64,000 bases of DNA, taken from the NCBI RefSeq assembly GCF_026616205.1, contig NZ_JANHGR010000001.1, forward strand, positions 2,037,881-2,101,880. Reading direction: 5' to 3'. Shown in pieces: positions 9,555-17,898 of this stretch. Origin of the DNA: Halolamina litorea (GTDB lineage Archaea > Halobacteriota > Halobacteria > Halobacteriales > Haloferacaceae). How positions within the stretch are numbered: position 1 is the first letter of the stretch; every line of letters begins with the position of its first letter. The position numbers and the translations under genes were made by a program. Under the pieces are notes generated by a model. That model worked only from the letters and a program-made list of their open reading frames with translations. It was not told the origin of the DNA and ran no database searches.

Positions 9555-9635
9555 TCGGCCCTCCTCCCGCTGCTTCGGCCCTCCTCCCGCTGCTTCGGCC
9601 CTCCTCTCGCTGCTTCGGCTCTCCCCCCCGCTGTT
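9555..9635 (+). repeat. 20-bp tandem repeat, four units
   Basis: The 20-bp unit TCGGCCCTCCTCCCGCTGCT occurs at 9555-9574 and 9575-9594 without change, at 9595-9614 with one substitution, and in a looser 21-base form at 9615-9635. The array begins seven bases after the permease stop codon and is strongly pyrimidine-rich on the plus strand. It may act as a transcription end or simply be slippage-generated; nothing in the sequence decides this. Confidence 0.85.
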
Positions 9636-9711
9636 TCCTCGTTTCATGGCCCTCTACCCACCGCTTCCCGAGCGCGGGCAGACTCTTCACCCCGGCATCG
9701 CAACACCGACC

Positions 9712-10080
9712 ATGCCGCTCCTGACGATCACCGCCAGCGTCGACCCCGGTGACACCCAGTCGTTCCTCGCCGACGTCGCCGACCTGTACGCCGACAGCAT
9801 GGACAGCGAGATGCGCTTCCTGACCGCGAACTTCCGCCACAGCGACCGCGAGGGCCTCTGGCTGGGCCGGGCCGATCCCGACGAACCGGTCGTCCTGCTC
9901 GAAGCCGACATCCGCGAGGGACGCCCGGCCGACCAGCGGCGCTCGTTCGCGCTGGCGTTCATGGAGCACGTCCGGGAGCGATGGGGCGTCCCGGAAGCCA
10001 ACATGAAGGTCGTATTCACCGAACACGAGGGCGCCCACTTGATGGGCTACGACCGCGTCGGCGGGGACTGGGAGCCGTAG
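9712..10080 (+). CDS. Tautomerase-superfamily protein (4-OT/MIF fold)
   Basis: A 122-residue protein. The mature N terminus would be Pro-2 (MPLLTITASVD), the catalytic base of the tautomerase superfamily, which is why the ATG at 9712 is preferred over the in-frame ATG at 9646. The beta-alpha-beta pattern and the closing PEANMKVVFTEHEGAHLMGYD fit the superfamily, whose members have two such units of about 60 residues. The substrate is unknown; relatives act on phenylpyruvate-like or dehalogenation substrates. It is monocistronic between the repeat array and the small gene at 10166. Confidence 0.72.
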   Translation: MPLLTITASVDPGDTQSFLADVADLYADSMDSEMRFLTANFRHSDREGLWLGRADPDEPVVLLEADIREGRPADQRRSFALAFMEHVRERWGVPEANMKVVFTEHEGAHLMGYDRVGGDWEP

Positions 10081-10142
10081 GTCACGGGGACCGAACTGTC
10101 CTGATACCGTGACTTGGTTCCGAGACCCGAATCCTTATCTTC

Positions 10143-10156
10143 TTAGGCCCGCCTAA
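10143..10156. promoter_or_regulatory. Perfect palindrome resembling a DtxR/Idr iron box
   Basis: TTAGGC-CC-GCCTAA is a perfect inverted repeat placed between a TATA-like CCTTATCTT (10132-10140) and the ATG at 10166, where a repressor would block a leaderless transcript. TTAGGnnnnCCTAA is the core of DtxR-family iron-box consensus sequences. The neighbouring genes are Dps-family proteins, which supports an iron link. It could also be bound by another metal-dependent regulator of the same family. Confidence 0.5.
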
Positions 10157-10165
10157 ACCAGAGTG

Positions 10166-10312
10166 ATGCCGACCGAGAAGCGGGTCGACGAGGTCGAAGC
10201 GCTCCCCGTGGTCAACGCACACAACCTCTCGGCCGAGCGAACGGTGTTCACCGAAGAAGGGAACGAGAACGGATGGATCTCGACCGATCTGACCGTCTCG
10301 GTCAGTCGGTGA
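10166..10312 (+). CDS. Small conserved haloarchaeal protein, 48 aa
   Basis: A 48-residue acidic protein beginning MPTEKRVDEVEALPVV and ending with ERTVFTEEGNENGWISTD followed by LTVSVSR. Small haloarchaeal proteins with the same pattern (a strand ending in a Gly-Trp pair followed by S/TD and a final strand) are common, but no function is known to me. The codon choice is like the neighbours, and the promoter with TATA box and palindrome is well placed, so I consider it real. Its stop overlaps the end of the convergent Dps-like gene by 11 bases. Confidence 0.62.
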   Translation: MPTEKRVDEVEALPVVNAHNLSAERTVFTEEGNENGWISTDLTVSVSR

Positions 10313-10853
10313 GCCCGTCGTCGCCGAGGTAGCGTTCGAGCGTGTGAGCGTCCTGTTCGATGGCGAGTAGTCCCGACGAGAGCGTCTCGACGGTACGTTC
10401 GTCGCGGACGGCGCCGGCGGTCTCGATCGCCTCACGGAACGTCACCGCGAGCGTCGCGTAGCCGTCGATGTCGCCCTCCAGCGAGTCCCGCAGGGTGTAC
10501 ACGTCGCCCGCTTCGATCCGCATCGGGGCGTGTTCGCGGATGCCCATCGGGCCGTTGACCGGGACGCCGCCCAGCGCGTGGACCCGGAGCGCGAGGTCGT
10601 CGGTCAGGTCGCTGAGCCGGTCGGCCTGTTCCGTCAAACGCTGTTCGATCTGTTGTGACTCCGCACCCGAGGCCGTCCAGTAGTGTTTGCGGACTTGATT
10701 GAACAGGATGTACAGCCCCGAGAGACAGCGGTTCAGGTCGTCGATCACCGCCGCGGCCGCCTCGGGCGCGAGCCGAACCGTGTTCTCGCCGACGGTGCCC
10801 CACTCCCGGCGCAGTTCGGCGTCGTCGGGCCGGCGGAGGTGTGGCGCGCTCAT
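10302..10853 (-). CDS. Dps-like protein with degenerate ferroxidase site (third in operon)
   Basis: A 183-residue four-helix-bundle protein aligned with DpsA over its full length (VRKHYWTASGAES, then LRVHALGGVPVNGP, and a final helix ending in LERYLGDDG). Compared with the classical ferroxidase ligands (His in HWN, then H and D on helix 2, then D and E in DxxAER), it has Tyr, Glu, Thr, Asp and Leu, so only one of five remains. Iron oxidation is therefore unlikely; a structural, DNA-binding or hetero-oligomer role is possible. Its ATG (10851-10853) overlaps the preceding gene by four bases. Confidence 0.8.
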   Translation of the reverse strand: MSAPHLRRPDDAELRREWGTVGENTVRLAPEAAAAVIDDLNRCLSGLYILFNQVRKHYWTASGAESQQIEQRLTEQADRLSDLTDDLALRVHALGGVPVNGPMGIREHAPMRIEAGDVYTLRDSLEGDIDGYATLAVTFREAIETAGAVRDERTVETLSSGLLAIEQDAHTLERYLGDDGLTD

Positions 10854-11464
10854 CGCTCCCCCACGAGCGTGTCGTCCTCGACGTAGCGTTCGATCGTGTG
10901 GGCGTCGTCCTCGATGGTTTCGAGGCGGCTCTCCAGCAGTTCGCGGCTGGCCTCGTCGCCGACCGCCCGAGCCACGTCGACGGCGTCGCGGAACGCCACC
11001 GCGAGCGTCGCGTAGGCGTCGAGGTCACCCTCCAACGATGCCCGCAGGCTGTAGAGGTGCTCCGCTTCGAGGTGGACCGGCGCGTGTTCCTGGATCTCGG
11101 GAGGCGTGCTCACGGGGACGCCGCCCAACTCGGAGATCCGGTGGGCGACGGCGTCGTCGACGTGGCGGAGCCGTTGGTAGGCGTCGCCGAGGAACTCGGC
11201 CACGTCGCCGGACTCGGCGCCCTCGGCGCTCCAGTAGTGCTTGCGCACGAGGTAGAAGAGGTTGAACGTCCCCGCGTGGACGACGTTCAGCGCCTCGACC
11301 ATCTCGGCGGCGTTGTCAGACTTCGTCTGACTGCCCGAGGAGGTTCCCTCCTCGCCGTCGTCGCTATCGACGCGGACGGCGTTCTCGGTGACCGTCTCTC
11401 GCTCCTGTTTGACGGTCGCTCCCTCGGGCGCCCGGACGAGTCGCCCCTGCTTGGGATCGGACAC
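10850..11464 (-). CDS. Dps-like protein with degenerate ferroxidase site (second in operon)
   Basis: A 204-residue Dps-family protein with an acidic N-terminal extension of about 50 residues (Asp/Glu/Ser-rich, around residues 30-50). The Dps core shows VRKHYWSAEGAES and ISELGGVPVSTP. The ferroxidase positions read Tyr, Ala, Gly, Asp and His instead of His, His, Asp, Asp and Glu, so the di-iron site is broken as in the third gene. The start lies two bases after the dpsA stop, so the three genes form one tight operon. It may co-assemble with DpsA; that is inference. Confidence 0.8.
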   Translation of the reverse strand: MSDPKQGRLVRAPEGATVKQERETVTENAVRVDSDDGEEGTSSGSQTKSDNAAEMVEALNVVHAGTFNLFYLVRKHYWSAEGAESGDVAEFLGDAYQRLRHVDDAVAHRISELGGVPVSTPPEIQEHAPVHLEAEHLYSLRASLEGDLDAYATLAVAFRDAVDVARAVGDEASRELLESRLETIEDDAHTIERYVEDDTLVGER

Positions 11465-11466
11465 GG

Positions 11467-12000
11467 TTACGCCTGCACGAGGGTGTCGTCCTCGAGGTAG
11501 TGGTCGATGTCGTGGGCGTCGTCCTCGAGGTCCTCCAGCACCTCACGGAGGAGTTCGGCGGTCGCGTAGTCACCCAGATCGGTCGCCAGGCCGACGTGTT
11601 CACGGACGCTCTCGATCACGTCGCCGTAGCTCTCGAGGTCGGCTTCCAGCGAGTCACGGATGCCGTAGACGTCCTCGCCCTCGAACTCGATGTAGGCGCG
11701 GGCCTCCTGCTCGGCCGGGCCCGCGACGGGGACGCCGCCGAGTGCCTGTGCGCGCTCCGCGATGGCGTCGGCGTGCGTCTCGAGCGTGCCCGCGGCGCCG
11801 TCGAGGAAGTCGTGCAGGTCGCCGGACTCGGCGCCCTCGACGTTCCAGTGGTGCTTACGGACCTGGTGGTAGAGCACGTACGCGGAGGCGAGGTCGCGGT
11901 TCAGCGCGTCGACGATCTGTTCGGCTTTCTCGGTGTCGATGCGGACGGCGTTCCCCTCGACGGTATCGGCCTGCTGTCGGACGGTCTTCTGGGTACTCAT
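11467..12000 (-). CDS. dpsA: DpsA, iron-storage DNA-protecting protein (first in operon)
   Basis: A 177-residue Dps ferritin-like protein, close in length to the characterised haloarchaeal DpsA. It forms a dodecameric cage in the cytoplasm that oxidises Fe(II) with peroxide and stores Fe(III). All ferroxidase ligands are present: His in HWNVEG, His and Asp in LHDFLDG, Asp and Glu in ADAIAER. The start MSTQKTVRQQ at 11998-12000 is chosen because a TATA-like CCTTTATGG lies about 30 bases upstream; a start 14 codons earlier would fall in the promoter. It is the only one of the three operon members expected to be enzymatically active. Confidence 0.93.
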   Translation of the reverse strand: MSTQKTVRQQADTVEGNAVRIDTEKAEQIVDALNRDLASAYVLYHQVRKHHWNVEGAESGDLHDFLDGAAGTLETHADAIAERAQALGGVPVAGPAEQEARAYIEFEGEDVYGIRDSLEADLESYGDVIESVREHVGLATDLGDYATAELLREVLEDLEDDAHDIDHYLEDDTLVQA

Positions 12001-12036
12001 GTGTACACCTGTATAAGTTCGGTACGCCCATAAAGG
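12001..12036 (-). promoter_or_regulatory. dpsA promoter with GTGTACAC palindrome
   Basis: On the minus strand a TATA-like CCTTTATGG (12028-12036) is followed by CGTACCGAACTTATAC and then the perfect palindrome GTGTACAC (12001-12008) directly before the ATG. The palindrome overlaps the expected start of a leaderless message, so it is a candidate repressor site for the Dps operon. It differs from the TTAGGC palindrome at 10143. Confidence 0.45.
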
Positions 12037-12177
12037 TTGCATCCGTGATGGACGGTTTTGGCAGCTTCGACGCCTGATTCGGCAGTATTCGGGATCTTCA
12101 GGGCGAGCGATCGGGCAGTCGGCCCGCGCGACGAGACGGGCCGCGTGACAGCACGGTTCCCGGCCGGGAGCATCCCC

Positions 12178-13569
12178 TCACTCGTCGGTCTCGGATCGCT
12201 CGACTTTCGTGAGCGTCACGGCGAAGGTGGCGCCCTCGGAGCCGGGGTCCTCGACGGCCACGTCGCCGTCGTAGCCCTCGACGAGCGCTTGCACGAGGAA
12301 CAGGCCGATCCCCGTCCCCTCGCTCTCCAGGCCCTTCTCCCCTTTGCCGAACACCGTCTCGGCAGCCCCCTCGGGGATCCCGGGCCCGTTGTCGGAGATC
12401 CGGACGACGATCTCGTCGGCGGTCTCGGTCGTCGACACCGTGATCCGGGGAACGGGCTTGTCGTTGTGCTGGACGGCGTTTTTCAGGAGGTTCCGGAACA
12501 CCGAGTCGAGCATCTCGTCGGCGACCACGACGCAGTCCGGGATCGGCCCCTCGACATCGACGACCGCCTCCGGGTACGCGTTCCGGATTCCCTCGATCTC
12601 CCGTTGCAGGACGGGCCGGAGTCCCACGCGGTTGAGCTCCTCCGCGTCCGAGAACAGCACCGCGCTGATCTCGCGGGCGGTCGTCGTGAGTTCGACGGCG
12701 TGTTCCGCGCTCGAACGGATCGTGCCGAGGTAGCCCGCCGCCTCCTCGTCGACGTGGTCGGCGAGGATGTCGGTGTAGCCGAGCACCAACTGCAGGTCGT
12801 TCCGGATGTCGTGACGCAGCACCTGATTGAGCACGTCGAGGGTGTCCCGCTGGGTTTCGAGGCGCTGTTCGTGTTCCTTGCGCTCGGTCACGTCCCGCGA
12901 GTAGACCGAGAGGCCGTTGTCGTCGGCGAACGCTCGGATCTCGACCCAGTAGTCGAACGGCTCGGGCACGTACTGTTCGAACGCGGCCGGCTCACCGGTC
13001 GCCATGACCGTCCGGTAGCGTTCCTCCAACTCCTCCGGGACCGAGTCGCCGAACGTCTCCCAGAGGTTCTCGCCGACGATATCGGCGGCGTCGACCCCGG
13101 TTCGCTCCGCCATCCGGTCGTTCCAGAACGTCACCTCCCAGTCGGTGTCGACGGTGTACACCGCGTCGGTTGTCCGCTCGAGCAGACGGTACACGTCCGA
13201 GAGGTCGGTGGCGGCGAACATCGCGCCGACGACCTCGTCGTCGTCGTAGATCGGTTCGGCGCCGGCACGGTACCGGTGTTGCCCCCATGGTTTGACGAAG
13301 GTGAACGTCTCCGTGACCCGCGAACGGGTCTCGATCGCCCGGCGCTTGACCTCCATCGCCGGCGCCGCCGCGTCCCCGGAGAACAGTTCCGTGTCGGTCC
13401 GGTCGGAGATCTCCGAATCCGGCGGGTCCGGGCCGTCGTTGTGAACCCAGGTGGGCCGGAGCTCCGTGTCCACGAGCGCGGCGTTCATCCCCCCGGTTTC
13501 GAGGGCGAGCGACACCAGCCGCTCGGCCCGATCCGGGGTTAGCCCGAGGTCGGTGTCGTCGTTGTCCAT
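12178..13569 (-). CDS. PAS-domain sensor histidine kinase
   Basis: A 463-residue soluble kinase with no membrane segment. An N-terminal PAS-like region (about 15-120, ending FAATDLSDVYRLLE) is followed by a second PAS domain (about 120-232, TDAVYTVDTDWEVTFWNDRM and VYSRDVTERK). The dimerisation/phosphoacceptor helix carries LNQVLRHDIRNDLQLVLGY (about 245-263) with His as the phosphorylation site. The ATPase domain has the N box VFRNLLKNAVQHND, G1 ISDNGPGIP and G2 GTGIGLFLVQ. No receiver domain or response regulator gene is adjacent, as is usual for haloarchaeal kinases. The signal is unknown. Confidence 0.9.
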   Translation of the reverse strand: MDNDDTDLGLTPDRAERLVSLALETGGMNAALVDTELRPTWVHNDGPDPPDSEISDRTDTELFSGDAAAPAMEVKRRAIETRSRVTETFTFVKPWGQHRYRAGAEPIYDDDEVVGAMFAATDLSDVYRLLERTTDAVYTVDTDWEVTFWNDRMAERTGVDAADIVGENLWETFGDSVPEELEERYRTVMATGEPAAFEQYVPEPFDYWVEIRAFADDNGLSVYSRDVTERKEHEQRLETQRDTLDVLNQVLRHDIRNDLQLVLGYTDILADHVDEEAAGYLGTIRSSAEHAVELTTTAREISAVLFSDAEELNRVGLRPVLQREIEGIRNAYPEAVVDVEGPIPDCVVVADEMLDSVFRNLLKNAVQHNDKPVPRITVSTTETADEIVVRISDNGPGIPEGAAETVFGKGEKGLESEGTGIGLFLVQALVEGYDGDVAVEDPGSEGATFAVTLTKVERSETDE

Positions 13570-13709
13570 GCGGCTGAACTGGTCTAGGGTAGTAAATCGT
13601 TGACCATCTGCGATGCCGGCCGACCCACCACGCGAGAGTGACGACGAGCGGCGGTGTGGCGGGTGGCGCCGACGGGCTCAGCCGTTCGAACGGAGCGCGG
13701 GCCCGGGCC

Positions 13710-15302
13710 TCAGTCGTCCGACGGCGCGGCCCCGTCCTGTGGCGCTTCGGAAACGACCGGACTGACACCCTTGCGGTTGGCGTCGAACTCGGAGAGCCCG
13801 TAGACGAGGCCGACGAGCAGCACGACGCCGAGGGGCAGTAGCGCGAGCGGCGTGATCCGGGTGAGCCCCCACACGAGCAGCAGCACGACGGCGACGAGCG
13901 CGACGGTGATCGCGTAGTAGAGCTGTGTCCGGACGTGGTCGATGAGGTCGGCGCCGGTGAACGTCGAGGAGAGCACCGTCGTGTCCGAGATGGGGGAGCT
14001 GTGGTCCCCGAAGATGGCGCCGGAGAAGATCACGCCGACCATCGCCGCGATGATCGTGTGGTCGCCAGTGAGGTTCCACGCGACCGGGATGACGATGGGC
14101 GTCAGGATCCCCATCGTCCCCCAGGAGGTGCCCGTCGAGAAGGCGATGAAGGCAGCGAGCAGCAACACGAGCGCCGGCAGAACCGCGACCGGGAACTGCT
14201 CGCCGACGACGCCGGCGACGTACTCGCCGGTCTGCAGCGCGCTCACGACCTCACCGATCCCCCACGCGAGCACGAGGATCGAAACCGCCGTGAGCATGAG
14301 GCCGAACCCGTCGATGACCGTGTCCGTCGCCTCCCCCAGCGGGAGGATGCCGTAGAGTTTCCCGAGGGCGAACCCGGTCACGACCATCGCGAAGGAGCCG
14401 TAGATGAGCGCCGACGCGAAGTCGGCGTTGGTCACCATGTCCATGAGGCTGGCGCCGGGGGAGTAGCCGGTCCACAGCGCGCTGCCGATGGTGACGGCGA
14501 TGAGGACGCCGATCGGCGCGAAGAAGCTGACCAGCCGGGGGTTCTCCGCGCTCGGCGCCCCGAGGTCGGACTCCACGTCCTGCATCGGGCGGGCACCCTC
14601 GCGGTTCACCTGCCCGGTGCGCCACGAGCGGTGCTCGGCGTCGAGCATCTCGCCGTAGTCGCGCCCGGAGAACACGATGATCGCCACCATCACGATCGCG
14701 AGGATCGAGTACATGTTGAACGGGATGGAGTTGAGGAACACCTCGAAGGCGGGCGGGTGATCGGCGACCCCGGCGGCCTCGTACCCGTCGGTGATGAGCG
14801 ACAGTTGGAACGCCACCCACGAGGAGATACCGAGCGTCGCCACCGGCGCCGCCGTCGAGTCGACGATGTAGGACAGCTTCTCCCGGGAGACCCGCAGGTG
14901 GTCTGAGACGTCCTTCATCGCGGAGCCGACGATGGCCGTGTTGGCGTAATCGTCGAAGAAGAGGACGACACCGAGCGCCCACGCCACGGCGCCGGCCTGT
15001 CGCTGTGAGTCGAGTCTGGCGATCGCCCAGTCCCTGACGGCGTAGGAGCCCCCGAGGTTCCAGATCATCGCCACGCCCGACCCCAACAGCAGGGTGAACA
15101 CGAGGATCCGGACGTGGAAGTCGCCGGCGACGGCGGCGACGATCCACTCGAACGTCTGTACGACCCCGAGGCCGCCGGTGAAGATCACTGCGCCCGACCA
15201 GATTCCGAGGAACAGGGACAACACCGCCCGGCGCGTCGCGATCGCCAGCACGATCGCCAGCAGCGGTGGGACCACCGAGAGGGCGCCGAACTCTGAAGCC
15301 AT
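13710..15302 (-). CDS. NhaC-family Na+/H+ antiporter
   Basis: A 530-residue membrane protein with about 12 helices. Family landmarks are VLFFDDYANTAIVGSAMKDV (about residues 113-132), TAAPVATLGISSWVAF (about 150-165), FSTGTSWGTMGILTPIVIP (about 384-402) and SGAIFGDHSSPISDTTVLSS (about 422-441). The paired Asp residues in FDDY and the GDHSSPISDT signature are the ion-path hallmarks of NhaC. It exchanges cytoplasmic Na+ (or a coupled amine or organic acid pair) for H+. It is monocistronic, with the ATG at 15300-15302. The C-terminal tail is acidic and cytoplasmic. Confidence 0.88.
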   Translation of the reverse strand: MASEFGALSVVPPLLAIVLAIATRRAVLSLFLGIWSGAVIFTGGLGVVQTFEWIVAAVAGDFHVRILVFTLLLGSGVAMIWNLGGSYAVRDWAIARLDSQRQAGAVAWALGVVLFFDDYANTAIVGSAMKDVSDHLRVSREKLSYIVDSTAAPVATLGISSWVAFQLSLITDGYEAAGVADHPPAFEVFLNSIPFNMYSILAIVMVAIIVFSGRDYGEMLDAEHRSWRTGQVNREGARPMQDVESDLGAPSAENPRLVSFFAPIGVLIAVTIGSALWTGYSPGASLMDMVTNADFASALIYGSFAMVVTGFALGKLYGILPLGEATDTVIDGFGLMLTAVSILVLAWGIGEVVSALQTGEYVAGVVGEQFPVAVLPALVLLLAAFIAFSTGTSWGTMGILTPIVIPVAWNLTGDHTIIAAMVGVIFSGAIFGDHSSPISDTTVLSSTFTGADLIDHVRTQLYYAITVALVAVVLLLVWGLTRITPLALLPLGVVLLVGLVYGLSEFDANRKGVSPVVSEAPQDGAAPSDD

Positions 15303-15792
15303 GATCCCACATATTTCGTTCGAGATTACATAAAACCCGTCTGCGGTTCATCGTGCGATGAGTGTCCGGCGCCGTTGCTCGGCGGTCGATATGTCGCCCG
15401 GAACACTAACTGCCAGCCTCATCCCGGGGCTGCGTGCCGCGTCGGCTGGCTAACCCTCGTGCCGGGCGGGTGGGTACGCCACCAGCGGGGCTCTCGCCCG
15501 AATGTCGCGTACCCGGGTTCTCCGCGCGATCATCGCTCCCTGGACGGGAGTACTCCGGCGGGGATGTGGGGCACGCACTCAAGGTTCGACGCGGGCCGGG
15601 ATACGTTTTCCGCCCGCGCCGTCGGCGCCGTCAGGGCGCCCCGCCCGACGATTCGTCGGCGTGACCTCCGGCGCTCCGAAGGTTCGCAGCCGAACTCCCG
15701 GCGACGGTTCGAAACCGTCGAAAACGCCCCGATACGGCCCTGTTGCGGCCGCTATCCGAACGCACTTATCGGCGGCAGCCCAGCCACGAGTA
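15303..15792. other. 490-base intergenic region
   Basis: The spacer between the divergent nhaC-like gene and asd has no reading frame I can support on either strand. The last 35 bases hold the asd promoter: a TATA-like CACTTATCGG at 15762-15771 about 25 bases before the asd ATG. I saw no tRNA, RNase P or 7S RNA hallmark. The rest is GC-rich, with short inverted repeats of the kind expected by chance. Confidence 0.5.
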
Positions 15793-16827
15793 ATGTCAGT
15801 ACGTGTCGGCCTCCTCGGCGCCACCGGCGCCGTGGGTCAACGGTTCGTCCAGCTGCTCCATGACCACCCGACCTTCGAGATCGCCGCGGTCACGGCCAGC
15901 CCCGAGAGCGCCGGCGAGTCCTACCGCGACGCCGCCAAGTGGCGCGTCGACACGCCGATCCCGGAGTCGGTCGCGGGGATGACCGTCATCGAGACCAGCG
16001 CCGAGGCGATCCCGGACGATCTGGACCTGCTGTTCTCCTCGCTCCCCTCCGGTGTCGCCGCCGAGGTCGAGCCGGAACTCTGTCGGGCGGGCCACGTCGT
16101 CTCCTCGAACTCCTCGAACGAGCGCATGGCCGAGGACGTGCCCCTGACGATCCCCGAGGTCAACGCCGACCACCTCGACCTGATCGAGACCCAGCGCGCA
16201 GAGCGGGGTTGGGACGGCGCGCTCGTCAAGAACCCCAACTGCTCGACGATCACCATGACCCCCACCCTCGCCGCCCTCGACCAGTTCGGCCTCTCCCGGG
16301 TCCACGTCTCCACCCTGCAAGCGGTCTCCGGCGCCGGCTACTCCGGCGTCACGTCGATGGAGATCATCGACAACGTCCTCCCCTACATCGGCGGCGAGGA
16401 GGAGAAGATGGAGACCGAGTCCCGCAAGCTACTCGGCAGCGTCGAGGACGGCGAACTCTCGCTGCACGACGTCGAGGTCGCCGCCTCCTGTAACCGCGTG
16501 CCTTCGCTCGACGGCCACCTGGAGAACGTCTTCGCCGAACTCGACGAGAACCCGACCGCCGCCGAGGTCCACGAGGCCCTCGCCGACTTCGCCGGCGTCG
16601 ACCTGCCGTCGGCGCCCGAACAGCCGATTCACGTCTTCGAGGACCCCGAGCGACCACAGCCCCGACTCGACAGGATGCGCGGGCAGGGGATGCAGATCTC
16701 GGCGGGCGGCCTGCGTGAGACGCCCGAGGGGATCCAGTACAACTGCCTCGCACACAACACGATCCGCGGTGCGGCGGGCGCGTCGGTACTCAACGGCGAA
16801 CTGCTCGTCGAAGAAGGCTGGGTCTGA
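15793..16827 (+). CDS. asd: Aspartate-semialdehyde dehydrogenase
   Basis: A 344-residue NADP-dependent enzyme that reduces aspartyl phosphate to aspartate semialdehyde, the branch point to lysine, threonine and methionine. The N-terminal Rossmann motif is GLLGATGAVGQRFVQLLHDH (about residues 7-26); the catalytic cysteine is in KNPNCSTITMTPTL (about 146-159); GAGYSGVTSMEIIDNV follows in the dimer domain. This is the archaeal/fungal class by overall pattern and length. It is leaderless, with the TATA element noted at 15762. The next gene, a dehydrogenase, is convergent. Confidence 0.93.
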   Translation: MSVRVGLLGATGAVGQRFVQLLHDHPTFEIAAVTASPESAGESYRDAAKWRVDTPIPESVAGMTVIETSAEAIPDDLDLLFSSLPSGVAAEVEPELCRAGHVVSSNSSNERMAEDVPLTIPEVNADHLDLIETQRAERGWDGALVKNPNCSTITMTPTLAALDQFGLSRVHVSTLQAVSGAGYSGVTSMEIIDNVLPYIGGEEEKMETESRKLLGSVEDGELSLHDVEVAASCNRVPSLDGHLENVFAELDENPTAAEVHEALADFAGVDLPSAPEQPIHVFEDPERPQPRLDRMRGQGMQISAGGLRETPEGIQYNCLAHNTIRGAAGASVLNGELLVEEGWV

Positions 16828-16845
16828 GGCTGCGCGCGGACTGAT

Positions 16846-17793
16846 TCAGACGACGCGGTTCTCGATATCGCCGCCCGTCTTCAGCGCCTCGTAGTTCGCC
16901 GCCACGATGTCGCTGAGGCGGTCGAAGTACTTCGGCGTGTGGCCGGCGTTGTGCGGCGTGATGCGGACGTTGTCGAACGCCCAGAGCGGGTGGTCCGCCG
17001 GGAGCGGTTCGGGGTCGGTCACGTCGAGGAACGCGGCGCCGATGTCGTTGCTGCGGAGCGCGGCGACGAGCGCGTCGGTGTCGACGACGCCCCCGCGGGC
17101 GATGTTGACCAGCGTGGCGTCGGGCGAGAGCGTCTTGAACGCCTCCGAGTCGATCAGTTGCTCGGTCGCGTCCGTGAGCGGACACGCGAGCACGAGCGAG
17201 TCCGTGCGGGCCAGCGCGTCGTGAATGTCCTCGAATCCGAGCACCTCGTCGGTCGGGCCACCCTTCTCGGGGCTGTATCGGACGCCGATGGTGTCGACAC
17301 CGAACGCGTCGAGTCGCTCGACGGTGGCCTGTCCGATGGCGCCCATGCCGACGATGGTGACCGTCGAGCCCTGCAGTTCGTCGGTGCCGAAGGACTGCCA
17401 GACGTGGTTTCGCTGGTTCCGGGCCGCACGCGGGAAGTCCCGCGCCATCGAGAGTAGCGCACCGAGGACGTACTCCGAGATGTTCGGCCCGTGGACGCCC
17501 GAGGCGTTGGTGACGGCGACGCCGGCCTCCTCCAGCGCCTCCATCGGGAGGTGACCGGTGCCGGCGAACGAACAGGCGAACAGTTCGAGGTTCTCCGCGC
17601 GCTCCAACATCTCCGGGTCGATGTTGAAGCCGGCGACGACTCGCGCGTGCGGGATCAGCTCTCGCTCCTGTTCGGGGGTCTCGGCGACGGCGATGTCGGC
17701 GTCGGGGAGCCGTTCACGCATCGCTTCGGCGTAGTCGTCGACGGAGATGCCGTGGATCTTCTGGCGCAGCAGTAGCACGTCTGGTTCGCTCAT
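16846..17793 (-). CDS. D-2-hydroxyacid dehydrogenase
   Basis: A 315-residue NAD(P)-dependent enzyme of the D-isomer 2-hydroxyacid dehydrogenase family, interconverting 2-keto acids and D-2-hydroxy acids. The nucleotide-binding motif is IVGMGAIGQATVERLDAFG (about residues 147-165). Catalytic Arg is in NIARGGVVD, Glu in DVTDPEPLP and His in ITPHNAGHT. The substrate is not evident; haloarchaeal D-2-hydroxyacid dehydrogenases with broad 2-ketocarboxylate use are known. The chosen ATG (17791-17793) gives a normal-length protein starting MSEPDVLLLRQ; longer frames would add an Arg-rich tail with no homology. Confidence 0.9.
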   Translation of the reverse strand: MSEPDVLLLRQKIHGISVDDYAEAMRERLPDADIAVAETPEQERELIPHARVVAGFNIDPEMLERAENLELFACSFAGTGHLPMEALEEAGVAVTNASGVHGPNISEYVLGALLSMARDFPRAARNQRNHVWQSFGTDELQGSTVTIVGMGAIGQATVERLDAFGVDTIGVRYSPEKGGPTDEVLGFEDIHDALARTDSLVLACPLTDATEQLIDSEAFKTLSPDATLVNIARGGVVDTDALVAALRSNDIGAAFLDVTDPEPLPADHPLWAFDNVRITPHNAGHTPKYFDRLSDIVAANYEALKTGGDIENRVV

Positions 17794-17898
17794 GCTCGCG
17801 GCTCGGAACGGGCGCGAAAAGAGTGTACCCTTCTCGGCTCGCGTCGCGAAAGCCGCCGGAACCGTACCCGATTTAGGCACCCTCGGCGAACCGCGACT

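Noticed and set aside
9555..9635. CRISPR array
   Set aside because: Only four contiguous 20-base units without spacers.
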